Notes: generated by a model from the letters alone, not told the origin. Shown: positions 51,626-60,739, counted from the stretch's first letter. The stretch: 64,000 bases of DNA from CAWEHU01 sp963808965 (GCA_963808965.1 CAWEHU010000016.1:310001-374000); one strand, 5' to 3'. Made by a program: numbers and translations.

Positions 51626-52468
51626 GCGAAGCCGGCCATGTGCCGCACTGCCTCCGGCTTGGCCCCGCGACGCCGCATGTCACGCAGGGTCATCGCCTCG
51701 TCCCGCTTCGCCAAACGCCGACCGGCTTGATCGGTCAGCAGCGGATGGTGGGCGTAGCGCGGCTCCGGCCAACCCATCAGCACTTGCAGCAGCCGATGCA
51801 GATCCGTCGCAGGTTTCAGGTCGGCTCCGCGGGTAACCAAGTTGACGCCCTGGACCGCATCATCGTGCGTGACGCATAGATGATAGCTGGCGGGGGAGTC
51901 CTTGCGCGCCAGCACGACATCGCCGAAGCGCTCGGGATGACAGGCGTGCCGGCCCTCGCCTTCCTCGAAGAACGTCAGAGATTGCGGGACCCGGGCGAGC
52001 GCACGCTCGATGTCGAGCCGCAGCGCGTAAGGCGCTCCGGACGCAAGGCGCTCCTGCTGCGCGGCGGAGTCCAAGCCGCGGCACGTCCCCGGATACAGAA
52101 GGCTCCCGTCGGGCGTATGCGGGGCCGAGGCGGCATGGTCGATCTCGCGCAGTATCTCGGCCCGCGTGCAGAAACAGGGATAAAGGAGCCCCTGCGTCCG
52201 CAGAGCATCAAGCGCCGCGCGGTACTCCTGCAAATGGGCCGATTGCACGCGCACCGGTCCGTCCCAGTCCAAGCCGAGCCACGCGAGATCTTCGAGGATC
52301 GCGCCCGCGTACCTCCGCCCGGCACCGCCCCGGGTCGATGTCCTCGAGCCTGAGCAGGAACCGGCCCGCTCCGGCGCGGGCGCGTCTCCAGGCGAACAAC
52401 GCGGCGTGGGCATGGCCCAGATGGAGATATCCCGTTGGACTGGGGGCGAAGCGGGTGGTGATTGGCAT
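51622..52468 (-). CDS. gluQ: Glutamyl-Q tRNA(Asp) synthetase, one frameshift
   Basis: A truncated glutamyl-tRNA-synthetase paralogue, ~281 residues, that puts Glu on the queuosine base of tRNA-Asp. HIGH-type motif FAPSPTGYLHLGHAHAALFA at the N-terminus, LRLEDIDP, zinc-like Cys pair in YPCFCTRAEI, and KMSKS-like GRRLAKRDEAMTL. No anticodon-binding domain, as expected. The frame changes near 52320, right after LEDIDPG. The stop overlaps the next gene's ATG. Confidence 0.9.
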
Positions 52469-52518
52469 CAGTGCTTAGGAGGGGATCGTGGACCTCGGCT
52501 GATGCCGGAGAGGCGCCC

Positions 52519-53055
52519 CTATCGGGGCGTCAGCACCATGACCATCTGCCGGTTCTCCATCCGCGGCATCTGCTCCACCTTGGTGAGCGGGTCCATCTCG
52601 TTGCGGATGCGCTCGAGCACCCGGACCCCGATCTCCTGGTGGGCCATCTCGCGGCCCCGGAAGCGGAGCGTCACCTTGACCTTGTCTCCCTCCTCGATGA
52701 ACGACTTCATGGCGCGCAGCTTCACCTGATAGTCGTTCTCGTCGATGTTCGGGCGGACCTTGATTTCCTTGATCTCGATGACCTTCTGCTTCTTCCTGGC
52801 CTCGTTCTTCTTCTTCTGCTGTTCGTATTTGAACTTGCCGAAATCGAGTATCTTGACCACCGGCGGCTCGGCATTGGGGCTGATCTCCAAAAGATCGAGC
52901 CCGACCGAATAGGCGCGCTGCAACGCGTCCCGGGCGGTCATCACGCCCTGCATCTCACCGTCCTGGTCGATCAATCGCACCTGGGGGGCTCGAATCTCCT
53001 CGTTCACGCGAGGCCCGTCGCGGGTTGGCGGAGCGGGCAAAGGTCCTCGGGCTAT
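52519..53055 (-). CDS. infC: Translation initiation factor IF-3, ATA start
   Basis: 178 residues: N-domain RVNEEIRAPQVRLIDQDGEM, PPVVKILDFGKFKYEQQKK, and C-domain EIKVRPNIDENDYQVKLRAM, GDKVKVTLRFRGREM. No ATG gives the homologous start. An ATA at 53053-53055, six bases after AGGAG (53062-53066), yields the usual short leader before PTRDGPRVNEE; a TTG at 53040 is the alternative. IF-3 discriminates against non-standard starts, and infC genes are known to use one (AUU in E. coli) to autoregulate, so the ATA fits that scheme. Downstream of thrS, as in many bacteria. Confidence 0.92.
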   Translation of the reverse strand: MARGPLPAPPTRDGPRVNEEIRAPQVRLIDQDGEMQGVMTARDALQRAYSVGLDLLEISPNAEPPVVKILDFGKFKYEQQKKKNEARKKQKVIEIKEIKVRPNIDENDYQVKLRAMKSFIEEGDKVKVTLRFRGREMAHQEIGVRVLERIRNEMDPLTKVEQMPRMENRQMVMVLTPR

Positions 53056-53154
53056 GGCTGTCTCCTGTCTCTGTGGCTAGGGGTTTAGGCCGGAACGCCT
53101 GCGCCGACCGGCGGTTAGTTTGCCGGGCGGGCTTCGGCCGATCAAGCGAACTCC

Positions 53155-55107
53155 TCAGGCGAAGGCCGTCTCGGCCGGTTCCAGCCTTCGCAAATCGGGC
53201 GGCGTCGCCTCGCGCGCAAGCCGGGTCACGGCGTCGCTCAAGCTCACGACCTCCTGCCCGGCGCCGCCAAGCCGGCGCAGCGCGACGGTCCGGGTCTCGG
53301 CCTCGCGCCGCCCGACGACCGCCAGCACCGGCACATGCGCCAGACTGTGCTCGCGCACCTTGGCGTTGATCTTCTGGTTCGAGAGATCGAGTCCAACTTC
53401 CAGCCCAGCCGCCCGTAGCGCCGCCGCCGCATCGCGCGCGTACTCGTCGGCGTCGGATACGATCGTGGCGACGACGACCTGCACCGGCGCGAGCCAAAGC
53501 GGAAAGCGTCCGGCGTATTGTTCGATCAGGATGCCGAGAAACCGCTCGAAGCTGCCGAGGATCGCCCGATGCAGCATCACCGGCCGCCGCCGCGCGCCAT
53601 CCTCGCCCACGTATTCCGCATCCAGCCGCTCTGGAAGCACGAAATCCACCTGCAAGGTGCCGCACTGCCAGTCGCGCCCGATCGCGTCGCGCAGCACGAA
53701 TTCGAGCTTCGGGCCGTAGAACGCGCCCTCGCCGGGATTGAGCGTGTAATCGACGCCCGCCGTCGCGCAGGCCTCCTTGAGCGCGGCCTCCGCCCGGTCC
53801 CACACCGCGTCTTCTCCCGCGCGCACCGGCGGGCGATCGCTGAACTTCACCACGAAGTTCTCGAAGCCGAAATCGCGATACACCGAGGCGAGCAGCTCCA
53901 CGAACTTCACCGTCTCGGGCGCGATCTGTTCTTCGGTGCAGAAGATGTGCGCGTCGTCTTGGGTGAAGGCGCGCACCCGCATGATCCCGTGCAGCGCGCC
54001 CGATGGCTCGTAGCGATGACAGGAGCCGAACTCCGCCATGCGCAGCGGCAGCTCACGGTACGAGCGGAGACCATGACGGAAGATCTGCACGTGGCACGGA
54101 CAGTTCATCGGCTTGAGCGCGAGCGTCTTGTCCTCGTCCTCGACGGTCGCGATGTACATGTGCTCGCGAAACTTCTCCCAGTGCCCGGAGCGCTCCCACA
54201 ACGAGCGATCCACCAACTGCGGCGTCCGCACCTCCTGGTACCCGGCCGCGTCCAGCCGCCGCCGCATGTAGGATTCGGCGGTGCGATACAAACGCCAACC
54301 CTTCGGGTGCCAGAAGATGCTGCCGACCGCCTCCTCCTGGAGATGGAACAACCCCATTTCTTTGCCGATGCGACGATGATCGCGGCGCTCGGCTTCCTCC
54401 AGCATGTGGAGATAGGCGTCGAGCTCCTTCTGGTCGCGCCACGCGGTGCCGTAGATGCGGGACAGCATGGCGTTGCGGTGATCGCCGCGCCAATACGCGC
54501 CCGCCACCTTCATCAGCTTGAAGGCGTTGCCGACGTCGCTCGTCGCACGCATGTGCGGGCCGCGACAGAGATCGACCCACTCGCCCTGCCGGTAGAGCGT
54601 GATGGTTTCGTTCGGTGGCAGATCCTCGATGAGCTGCGCCTTGTATTTCTCGCCGCGGTCCTGAAAGAACCGGATCGCCGCCTCGCGGTCGATCACTTCG
54701 CGCCGGAACGGTGCGCCGCGCGCCACGATCTCGCGCATCTTCGCCTCGATCGCGGGAAAGTCCTCCGGCGTGAACGGCTCGTTGCGCGCGAAATCGTAGT
54801 AGAACCCGTTCTCGATCGCCGGGCCGATCGTGACCTGGGTGCCGGGATACAGCGCCTGCACGGCCTCGGCGAGCACGTGCGCCGCATCGTGCCGGATCAG
54901 CCCGAGCGCATCGGCGTCCTTGCGGGTGACGAAAACCACGTTCGCGTCGGCGTCGATCGGCGTGTCGAGATCGGCCAGCTTTCCGTCCAGCTTCATCGCG
55001 AGCGCGGCGCGGGCGAGGCCGGGGCCGATCGCGGCCGCCAGATCCGTGCCCGTCACCGGCCCGTCGAAGCGGCGCACGGATCCGTCGGGCAGGGTGATGG
55101 CGGGCAT
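53155..55107 (-). CDS. thrS: Threonyl-tRNA synthetase
   Basis: An intact 650-residue class II synthetase. TGS domain (1-65), editing domain with HDAAH (about 74-78) and the Cys/His of its second zinc-like motif, and catalytic core with MNCPCHVQIFRHGLRSYREL (zinc Cys), RMAEFGSCHRYEPSGALHG, and RAILGSFERFLGILIEQYAG. The anticodon domain ends near GGAGQEVVSLSDAV. It lies upstream of infC, 99 bases apart; rpmI and rplT, which often follow, are absent. Confidence 0.97.
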   Translation of the reverse strand: MPAITLPDGSVRRFDGPVTGTDLAAAIGPGLARAALAMKLDGKLADLDTPIDADANVVFVTRKDADALGLIRHDAAHVLAEAVQALYPGTQVTIGPAIENGFYYDFARNEPFTPEDFPAIEAKMREIVARGAPFRREVIDREAAIRFFQDRGEKYKAQLIEDLPPNETITLYRQGEWVDLCRGPHMRATSDVGNAFKLMKVAGAYWRGDHRNAMLSRIYGTAWRDQKELDAYLHMLEEAERRDHRRIGKEMGLFHLQEEAVGSIFWHPKGWRLYRTAESYMRRRLDAAGYQEVRTPQLVDRSLWERSGHWEKFREHMYIATVEDEDKTLALKPMNCPCHVQIFRHGLRSYRELPLRMAEFGSCHRYEPSGALHGIMRVRAFTQDDAHIFCTEEQIAPETVKFVELLASVYRDFGFENFVVKFSDRPPVRAGEDAVWDRAEAALKEACATAGVDYTLNPGEGAFYGPKLEFVLRDAIGRDWQCGTLQVDFVLPERLDAEYVGEDGARRRPVMLHRAILGSFERFLGILIEQYAGRFPLWLAPVQVVVATIVSDADEYARDAAAALRAAGLEVGLDLSNQKINAKVREHSLAHVPVLAVVGRREAETRTVALRRLGGAGQEVVSLSDAVTRLAREATPPDLRRLEPAETAFA

Positions 55108-55149
55108 GGTTTCGCTGGTTCCTCGTCTTCAGGGAGGTGGTCTATGGCG

Positions 55150-56058
55150 TCACGGCAGCGCGGCCGCAACCCTTTCGACGGGCAAATCAGCCAGATCGGG
55201 CGCGCGCAGCACGATGGGCCAGCCGCCGTCGGGGTAGCGCGGCGCGGTCAGGTCCGGGTCGCTCGCGTCCGAGAACAGTACCACGCAGGGACAGCCGATG
55301 GCGGCCGCGAGATGCATCGGCCCGGTATCATTGCCGATCGCGACCCGGGCGCGGGCGGCGAGGGCGGCGATATCGGCGAGCGCGGTCCGGCCGGTCAGGT
55401 CGACCGTCGCGCGGCAGGACGCGGCGATGGTCCCGGCGAGCGGGGCTTCCGCCTGCGTGCCGAGCACGACGGGGGTGAGGCCGCGCGCATCGAGCTCCCG
55501 CGCCAGGGCCGCGAAGCACTCGGCCGGCCATCGCTTGGCGGGACGGTGCGGGGCCGCGCCGGGCACCAACAGTGCCGAGGCAGCCGGGAGATCGGGGACC
55601 GTCCCGCCTTCGGTAAGCCAGGAGAGATCGGGCGAGGGGAACGCCGCGATGCCGGCCATCTCCAGTTGCTCGTGCTGGCGCTCGCGCGTGTGCATGAAGT
55701 CGCGCCGGGGATTGGCGTGTGGATGCGAACAGCCGGGCGCGATCCCCGACCATGGCGGCCGTCCCGCCAGCCGGAAATACCGCGAGGACCGCGACGAGGT
55801 CTGCAAGTCGTACACGAAATCGAACCCGCGCAGCGTGCGCGAGAGCCGCGCGAGCCCCGGCAGATCCCACCAGCGGGGACGCTGATCCAGCAGCACGTCG
55901 TCGAACCACGGCGCGCGCCGGGCGAGGTCGAGGAACGGGCGCGTGGTCAGCAGCGCGATCCGCGCTTCCGGATGATGCGCGCGGATCGCGGCGAACGGGC
56001 CGAAGGACTGGACGAAGTCGCCCAGCGCCCCGAGGCGGATGACGAGAATGCGGCTCAA
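55150..56058 (-). CDS. Glycosyltransferase family 9 (heptosyltransferase-like)
   Basis: 302 residues with a TTG start that overlaps the stop of the upstream glycosyltransferase (TTGA). Motifs: SRILVIRLGALGDFVQSFGP at the N-terminus, a donor site LVPGAAPHRPAKRWPAECFA, and GNDTGPMHLAAAIGCPCVVLF, the GT9 signature. Heptosyltransferases build the inner core of lipopolysaccharide; the real sugar is unknown. Forms a two-gene operon with the GT4 gene. Confidence 0.88.
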   Translation of the reverse strand: MSRILVIRLGALGDFVQSFGPFAAIRAHHPEARIALLTTRPFLDLARRAPWFDDVLLDQRPRWWDLPGLARLSRTLRGFDFVYDLQTSSRSSRYFRLAGRPPWSGIAPGCSHPHANPRRDFMHTRERQHEQLEMAGIAAFPSPDLSWLTEGGTVPDLPAASALLVPGAAPHRPAKRWPAECFAALARELDARGLTPVVLGTQAEAPLAGTIAASCRATVDLTGRTALADIAALAARARVAIGNDTGPMHLAAAIGCPCVVLFSDASDPDLTAPRYPDGGWPIVLRAPDLADLPVERVAAALP

Positions 56059-57194
56059 CCGAGCAGCTCGCGATACACCGCGAGCGTCGCTTCCTGCATG
56101 GCTTCCGTCGTGTAGCCCTGCTCGACGGCTTGACGCGCCCTGAGCCCCAACGCCTGCAACGCCTCTTCCGGCAAGGCCAGCGCATAGTCCAGCGCCGCCG
56201 CCAGCGCGTCCGCGTCGCCCGGCGGGACGCGCCAGCCGGTGAGCCCGTGTTCGACGGTCTCGACGGGACCGCCGTGATCGGTCGCGATCACCGGCCGCGC
56301 CATGGCCTGCGCCTCGATCACCACCCGGCCGAACGGCTCGGGCGCGGTGGAGGCATGGACGACCACGTCGGACAGCATCATCGCCGCCGGCATGTCGTCG
56401 CACTCGCCGGCGAAGCGCAGCCGCCGGGCGACGCCGAGCCGCTCGGCCAGGCGGACGAGCTCCGCCGTGTAGCGGCGGCGGCCCTGGTCCGCGCCCACCA
56501 GCACGCAGCACACATCCGGGCGGGCGAGGCGAGCCATCGCGTGGATCAGGATTTCCTGCCCCTTCCAGCGCGAGAGCCGGCCCGGCAGTACGATGGTCCG
56601 CATTCCGTCCGGCAGCCGCCATGCCTGGGCGAGGCGCGCGATCCGCTCCCCGCTTACGGCGTCGGGGTCGAACGCGGCAATGTCCACGCCGCGCGGGATC
56701 ACGCGGATGCGGGCCGGATTGACGCGATGCCGGGCCATGATGAGACCCGCGATGAAGTGGCTGATCGCGATCACCCGCTCGCCCTTGGCCATCACCGCGT
56801 TGTAGTGGCGCTTGAGGGGCAGGTTTTCGCTGTACGCGCCGTGATAGGTGGTGACGAAATGCGCTCCGGTCCGGCGCGCGGCGAGCCAAGCGGACCAGGC
56901 CGGCGCCCGCGAGCGGGCGTGCACGATGTCCACGCCATTCCTGCGGATCAGGGCGGCGAGGCGGCCCGCGTTGAGCCAAATGTTGAGCGGGTCCTTGGTC
57001 ATCAGGGGCAAGGTGAGGTGCCGGCCGCCGGCATGGGTGATGGCGGAGACCAGCCGCCCGCCCGCGCTCGCCACCAGCGCAGTGCCGCCCGCCGCTGCGA
57101 TGGCCTGGGTCATTTCGATGGTGCCGCGCTCTACCCCGCCCGTGACGAGCGAGGGGAGGACCTGGAGGACGACGGGGGAACGGCCGGGCGGCAT
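56055..57194 (-). CDS. Glycosyltransferase family 4
   Basis: 379 residues, GT-B fold. N-terminal GGVERGTIEMTQAIAAAGG, then YHGAYSENLPLKRHYNAVMA, and C-terminal LPGRLSRWKGQEILIHAMA, VVHASTAPEPFGRVVIEAQA (the EX7E motif) and TDHGGPVETVEHGLTGW. Transfers a sugar to a lipid or saccharide acceptor at the inner membrane; exact sugar unknown. Its first ~85 codons recur as a diverged fragment at 58053-58347, beyond a toxin-antitoxin pair. Confidence 0.9.
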   Translation of the reverse strand: MPPGRSPVVLQVLPSLVTGGVERGTIEMTQAIAAAGGTALVASAGGRLVSAITHAGGRHLTLPLMTKDPLNIWLNAGRLAALIRRNGVDIVHARSRAPAWSAWLAARRTGAHFVTTYHGAYSENLPLKRHYNAVMAKGERVIAISHFIAGLIMARHRVNPARIRVIPRGVDIAAFDPDAVSGERIARLAQAWRLPDGMRTIVLPGRLSRWKGQEILIHAMARLARPDVCCVLVGADQGRRRYTAELVRLAERLGVARRLRFAGECDDMPAAMMLSDVVVHASTAPEPFGRVVIEAQAMARPVIATDHGGPVETVEHGLTGWRVPPGDADALAAALDYALALPEEALQALGLRARQAVEQGYTTEAMQEATLAVYRELLG

Positions 57195-57283
57195 CGGCGG
57201 GGCTATATCCGGATGGGGCGGGGCGTTGAAGGCTTTCTGGCGCGGGCTTGAACGAAAGCGCTCTCAAAGGATATATTTAGCTC

Positions 57284-57634
57284 ATGCTGATTACCCCTGA
57301 GCAGATCCGTGCTGCCCGCGCTCTGTTGCGTCTGGAGCAGGCTGAGCTCGCACGCCGAGCCCGCGTCTCAGTCGTTACCATCCGGCGGCTGGAAGGGGCT
57401 GAGAGCGGTAAATACGTGGGGGCTGAGACGCTTTCGGGCGTCCGGCAGGTGCTGGAGCAGGCCGGAGCAGAGTTCATTCCGGACGGAGTTCGCCGGCGCC
57501 GCGCGGCCCGAGCGGAGGCCGACTCCCTTTTTGAGGATCTGCGGGCGATCAGCCTGCGGAGCGCCGCCCGGCTGCAAGGTCGCGAACTCCTTACGGATGC
57601 CGACCTGTATGATGAGAACGGTCTGCCTCGGTGA
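57284..57634 (+). CDS. XRE-family antitoxin with VapB-like tail
   Basis: 116 residues. HTH_3 at about 5-58 (AARALLRLEQAELARRARVS, VVTIRRLEGAESG). The C-terminus LLTDADLYDENGLPR resembles the toxin-binding tail of VapB antitoxins rather than anything from phage repressors. It overlaps the PIN-domain gene by four bases (GTGA), as antitoxin-toxin pairs do. It probably represses its own promoter in the 89-base gap upstream and neutralises the toxin by its tail (inference). Confidence 0.75.
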   Translation: MLITPEQIRAARALLRLEQAELARRARVSVVTIRRLEGAESGKYVGAETLSGVRQVLEQAGAEFIPDGVRRRRAARAEADSLFEDLRAISLRSAARLQGRELLTDADLYDENGLPR

Positions 57635-58029
57635 TCGTGGTCGATAGCTCGGCGCTGATTGCGATCCTCCGTCGCGAGCCGGAAGCTGACATCTTCCTCC
57701 GTATCATTTCCGGAACTGGAGAGTGCGTAATTTCATCCGTCAGCTTGCTCGAAACCAGCATGGTACTTGCCGGGCGCACTGGGGACGCAACGTCCTGGAT
57801 TGAGTTGGACGCCTTGATCTTGCGGGCGGGGATACGGATTCAGGCACAGGATTTGGAGCTCGCCGCGACGGCGCGGAACGCGTTCGTTCGCTACGGGAAG
57901 GGCCGCCATCCCGCCGGACTCAATCTTGGCGATTGCGCCGCTTATGCCGTCGCGAAGAGCCTCGACCTGCCGCTGCTCTTCAAGGGCGACGATTTTTCCA
58001 AGACTGACGTAGCAGCCGCCTCGACATGA
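57631..58029 (+). CDS. vapC: VapC-type PIN-domain toxin
   Basis: 132 residues, GTG start coupled to the antitoxin. PIN-domain acidic residues: Asp in VVDSSALIAIL at the N-terminus, Glu in SLLETSMVL, Asp in LNLGDCAAYAVAKSL, and Asp in LLFKGDDFSKTDV. VapC toxins are Mg-dependent RNases that cut tRNA or rRNA. Length matches the family and the gene is intact. Confidence 0.88.
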   Translation: MIVVDSSALIAILRREPEADIFLRIISGTGECVISSVSLLETSMVLAGRTGDATSWIELDALILRAGIRIQAQDLELAATARNAFVRYGKGRHPAGLNLGDCAAYAVAKSLDLPLLFKGDDFSKTDVAAAST

Positions 58030-58052
58030 TTCGCGGCGGAGGCGCGAGCGAG

Positions 58053-58347
58053 CGAACCAGGCGGGCGCGAGCGAGAGTGCACGATGCCGACGCCCTCGGC
58101 CCGGATCAGGCGCGCGAGCCACGCCCGCGTTGAGCCAGATGTTGAGTGGGTCCTTGGTCATTAGCGGCAACGTGAAGTGCCGGCCACCGGCATGGGTGAT
58201 CGCGGAGACCAGCCGCCCGCCCGCGCTCGCCACCAGCGCAGTGCCGCCCGCCGCTGCGATGGCCTGGGTCATTTCGATGGTGCCGCGCTCTACGCCGCCG
58301 GTGACGAGCGAGGGGAGGACCTGGAGGACGACAGGTGGGCTTGGCAT
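58053..58347 (-). pseudogene. Duplicated 5' fragment of the GT4 glycosyltransferase gene
   Basis: Read on the minus strand, it starts at ATG 58345-58347 and repeats the GT4 protein nearly residue for residue for about 78 codons (GGVERGTIEMTQAIAAAGG through LPLMTKDPLNIWLNAG). Homology to 56893-57194 continues at DNA level to about 58053 but with indels. It shares the flank CGGGGCTATA-like sequence upstream of the start too. The remaining ~290 codons are missing. Same orientation as the intact gene, so the pair is a direct repeat enclosing the XRE/VapC module. Confidence 0.8.
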
Positions 58348-58356
58348 CGCGGCGGG

Positions 58357-59889
58357 CTATACCATGAGCCGCTCAGGGTCAGGAGTTCCTGGCCTACTCC
58401 CACGGGTCCTACCGCGGCGGCAGCCGGGCCGGCGCTGTGCGCCGTTGCTGGCCGCCAGCCGGTGCGCGTACTGGGACGACAGATTGTAGCCGAACACCCC
58501 GTTGCGCGCCGGCATCTGGTTGAGCCGCACGACGCCAGCCCCCGCCCGGTCAACGGTCACGGGAGCACCCCCGACCCAAGCCTGCCCAAGGGCGCGCAGG
58601 ACTTGGGCACTGCCTGTGACGGGCAGGGTGCCCTCCAGCAGCTGCGTGTCGAACACGAACGGCAGCCCCGTGGCGTCGGTGAACGACGACGACGGGGCGT
58701 CCGCCACCTGAAAGTGCAGGTGCGGCTCGTCGCTGTTGCCGGAGTTGCCGACGAGGCCGATCAGGTCGCCTGCGCGCAGGCGCGCACCCGGGCGCACCGA
58801 GGCCGGGATCGAGCCGGGCTTGAAGTGCGCATAGCCCACGTAGCGCCCGCCGCCGATGTCCTCGACGATGCTGTTGCCGGGCGCGTTCACGGAGGGGAAG
58901 TTATTCGTGATCGTGCCCACGCGCGGTTGGTCCGGGATCCCGTCCACCACCGAGACGACCACGCCGGGCGCCGCGGCCAGGACCGGGTTGCCGTAGCCCC
59001 ACCAGGAGCTCGGGATCTGAGGCGGCCCGTGGCAGCAGGTGTTGTCGGGCCCGATCTGGTTGTAGTCGATGGCGAACTGCTCCCCCGCCTGTGGAAGGCC
59101 GTTGACCGGCAGGACCGCGTCGCGGTGGTAGGCCGCGACGGTGCAGCAGCCGTTGAAGGCGGCCCAGCCATGCCCGACCAGGGGCGGGCGCAGCACGGCC
59201 AGCGTCTTGCAGCCCACCGGCACGGGGTTGGTCAGTCCGGGGGCGCCGGGCCCACTGCCGTCGGGCGAGGCCAGCGTGATCGCGTGGGCGAGCAGGCGCG
59301 GGATCCCGGCCGGGTCGGTGTAGGTCACGTCGAAGTACATCAACCCCGCGTTCCTGGCCGGCACGCGCGACGAGAAGCCCGGCACGGGCTGCGCGGCCTC
59401 GGCCCCGACGCCGTCGTCCGGCGGGACGCCGCCTGGCAACGTGAAGAACGGCGCCACCTTGCCGGCCACGTCGTTTCCTTGCTCATCGGTGATGAGGTTG
59501 CGCCCGGTCGGGGCGAAGCCGGCCAGCGGGTCGACCGGGACAACGCCGACAATGTTGTACGACGTCCGTTGCGTGTTGGTCACCTGCGCTACATAGGGGA
59601 GGTGGATGAGCCCGTCCGTGGCCGGCACCGGCTCGACCGAGGGCTGTAGCAGCTGCAACGTGAGCGGAGTGCCGTTGGCCGGCGGATGCGCGTAGCCGGG
59701 CGGGATCCTGGCGCACCAGCTGCCGCCGGCGCCGGCCGCCTCGGCGGCTGCCGCCTCGGCTGGCGCGGCGTCCCCGGCCGCCCGCGCGTGCGGCACGGCG
59801 GCGATCAGCGCTCCGGCCGCGAGCGCGGCGGCGGTCATGACACAGGCGAGATGGCGGCAGCGGGAGTGGCGCGTCCACGGCGTCGTCAT
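58357..59889 (-). CDS. Secreted M23-type (LytM) metallopeptidase-like protein
   Basis: About 510 residues. ATG 59887-59889 follows a perfect AGGAGG (59895-59900). Signal peptide with core MTAAALAAGALIAAVPHARA. A ~200-residue N-terminal region of beta type contains VTNTQRTSYNIVGVVPVDP. The M23 domain at about 285-430 has YAHFKPGSI, GDLIGLVGNSGNSDEPHLHF with the HxH, and an Asp in FAIDYN. The usual first zinc His (HxxxD) is replaced by Gln-Phe, so zinc binding may be incomplete. Paired cysteines (CCTVAAY, CCHGPP) are unusual. The style recalls actinobacterial secreted proteins, so transfer is possible. Confidence 0.75.
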   Translation of the reverse strand: MTTPWTRHSRCRHLACVMTAAALAAGALIAAVPHARAAGDAAPAEAAAAEAAGAGGSWCARIPPGYAHPPANGTPLTLQLLQPSVEPVPATDGLIHLPYVAQVTNTQRTSYNIVGVVPVDPLAGFAPTGRNLITDEQGNDVAGKVAPFFTLPGGVPPDDGVGAEAAQPVPGFSSRVPARNAGLMYFDVTYTDPAGIPRLLAHAITLASPDGSGPGAPGLTNPVPVGCKTLAVLRPPLVGHGWAAFNGCCTVAAYHRDAVLPVNGLPQAGEQFAIDYNQIGPDNTCCHGPPQIPSSWWGYGNPVLAAAPGVVVSVVDGIPDQPRVGTITNNFPSVNAPGNSIVEDIGGGRYVGYAHFKPGSIPASVRPGARLRAGDLIGLVGNSGNSDEPHLHFQVADAPSSSFTDATGLPFVFDTQLLEGTLPVTGSAQVLRALGQAWVGGAPVTVDRAGAGVVRLNQMPARNGVFGYNLSSQYAHRLAASNGAQRRPGCRRGRTRGSRPGTPDPERLMV

Positions 59890-60148
59890 TAGGACCTCCT
59901 GAGGCATCGGGCGCCCTGACCCGGGTCCGGAGGCTGGCGGGCACGCGACGCTCTCATGGAAACGTTCCGCCAGCAAGGTAAAGCGGCGCACGCGACCTGA
60001 TCAGAGAGCCGTTCTCCACTCGGAAGCAGCCGCACCGTGAACTGTGGGGCAGCCTCCGTCATGACTTCGGCGTTTGCGGAAGTTCTACCCTGCACCTCCC
60101 GGTAGGTCACCCGCCACGAGCCCCCGGCGTCCTAACCCCTCGGTGCCG

Positions 60149-60739
60149 TCACCGTGGCTTCTCGAGCTGCCAGGTCAGATGCGAGCGCACGGTGGGCCAC
60201 TCGGGCGCCGTGATGCTGTAGACGCAGGTGTCACGGAGCGTGCCGTCCCTCATGCGCTGGTGGTGGCGCAGCACGCCGTCGAGCTTGGCACCGAGGCGCT
60301 CAATGGCGCGGCGGCTCGCGTGGTTCATGGAATGCGTGCGGAACTCGACGGCGAGGCAGCCGAGCCGGTCGAAGGCGTGCGCCAGCAGCAGGAGTTTGGC
60401 CTCGGTGTTGAGCAGCGTGCGCTGGACGCGGGCGGCGTACCAGGTCGAGCCGATCTCCAGGCGCGGCCCCGCGGCGTCGATGTTCATATAGGTGGTCATG
60501 CCGACGGGTCGGCCACCCGGGCCGTCCAGGACGGTGAAAGGAAGCATGGAGCCCGCCGCCTGGAGGCCGAGACGGCGGTCGATCTCGGCCGGCATCGCCT
60601 CGGGCGAGGGGATGGCTGTGTACCACAGCCGCCAGAGTTCGCCGTCACGCACTGCCTCGGCGAGAGCATCGCGATGCTCTCGCGACAACGGGGTGAGTTC
60701 GACATGCCGCCCAGAAAGGGTAACGGGCTCCAATGCCAT
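60149..60739 (-). CDS. GNAT family N-acetyltransferase
   Basis: 196 residues. RimJ/RimL-like: opening VTLSGRHVELTPLSREHRDA, then GGRPVGMTTYMNIDAAGPRLEIGSTW split over two strands, and the acetyl-CoA site region RTLLNTEAKLLLLAHAFDRL with FRTHSMNHASRRAIERLGA at the end. It may acetylate a small amine or an N-terminus; target unknown. An ATG six codons upstream is an alternative start. Same strand as the M23-type gene, 260 bases upstream of it. Confidence 0.85.
   Translation of the reverse strand: MALEPVTLSGRHVELTPLSREHRDALAEAVRDGELWRLWYTAIPSPEAMPAEIDRRLGLQAAGSMLPFTVLDGPGGRPVGMTTYMNIDAAGPRLEIGSTWYAARVQRTLLNTEAKLLLLAHAFDRLGCLAVEFRTHSMNHASRRAIERLGAKLDGVLRHHQRMRDGTLRDTCVYSITAPEWPTVRSHLTWQLEKPR

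Noticed and set aside
53518..56115. Plus-strand open frame of 865 codons
   Set aside because: It is the antisense of thrS and the GT9 gene, both with full family motifs; long antisense frames are expected at this GC content.
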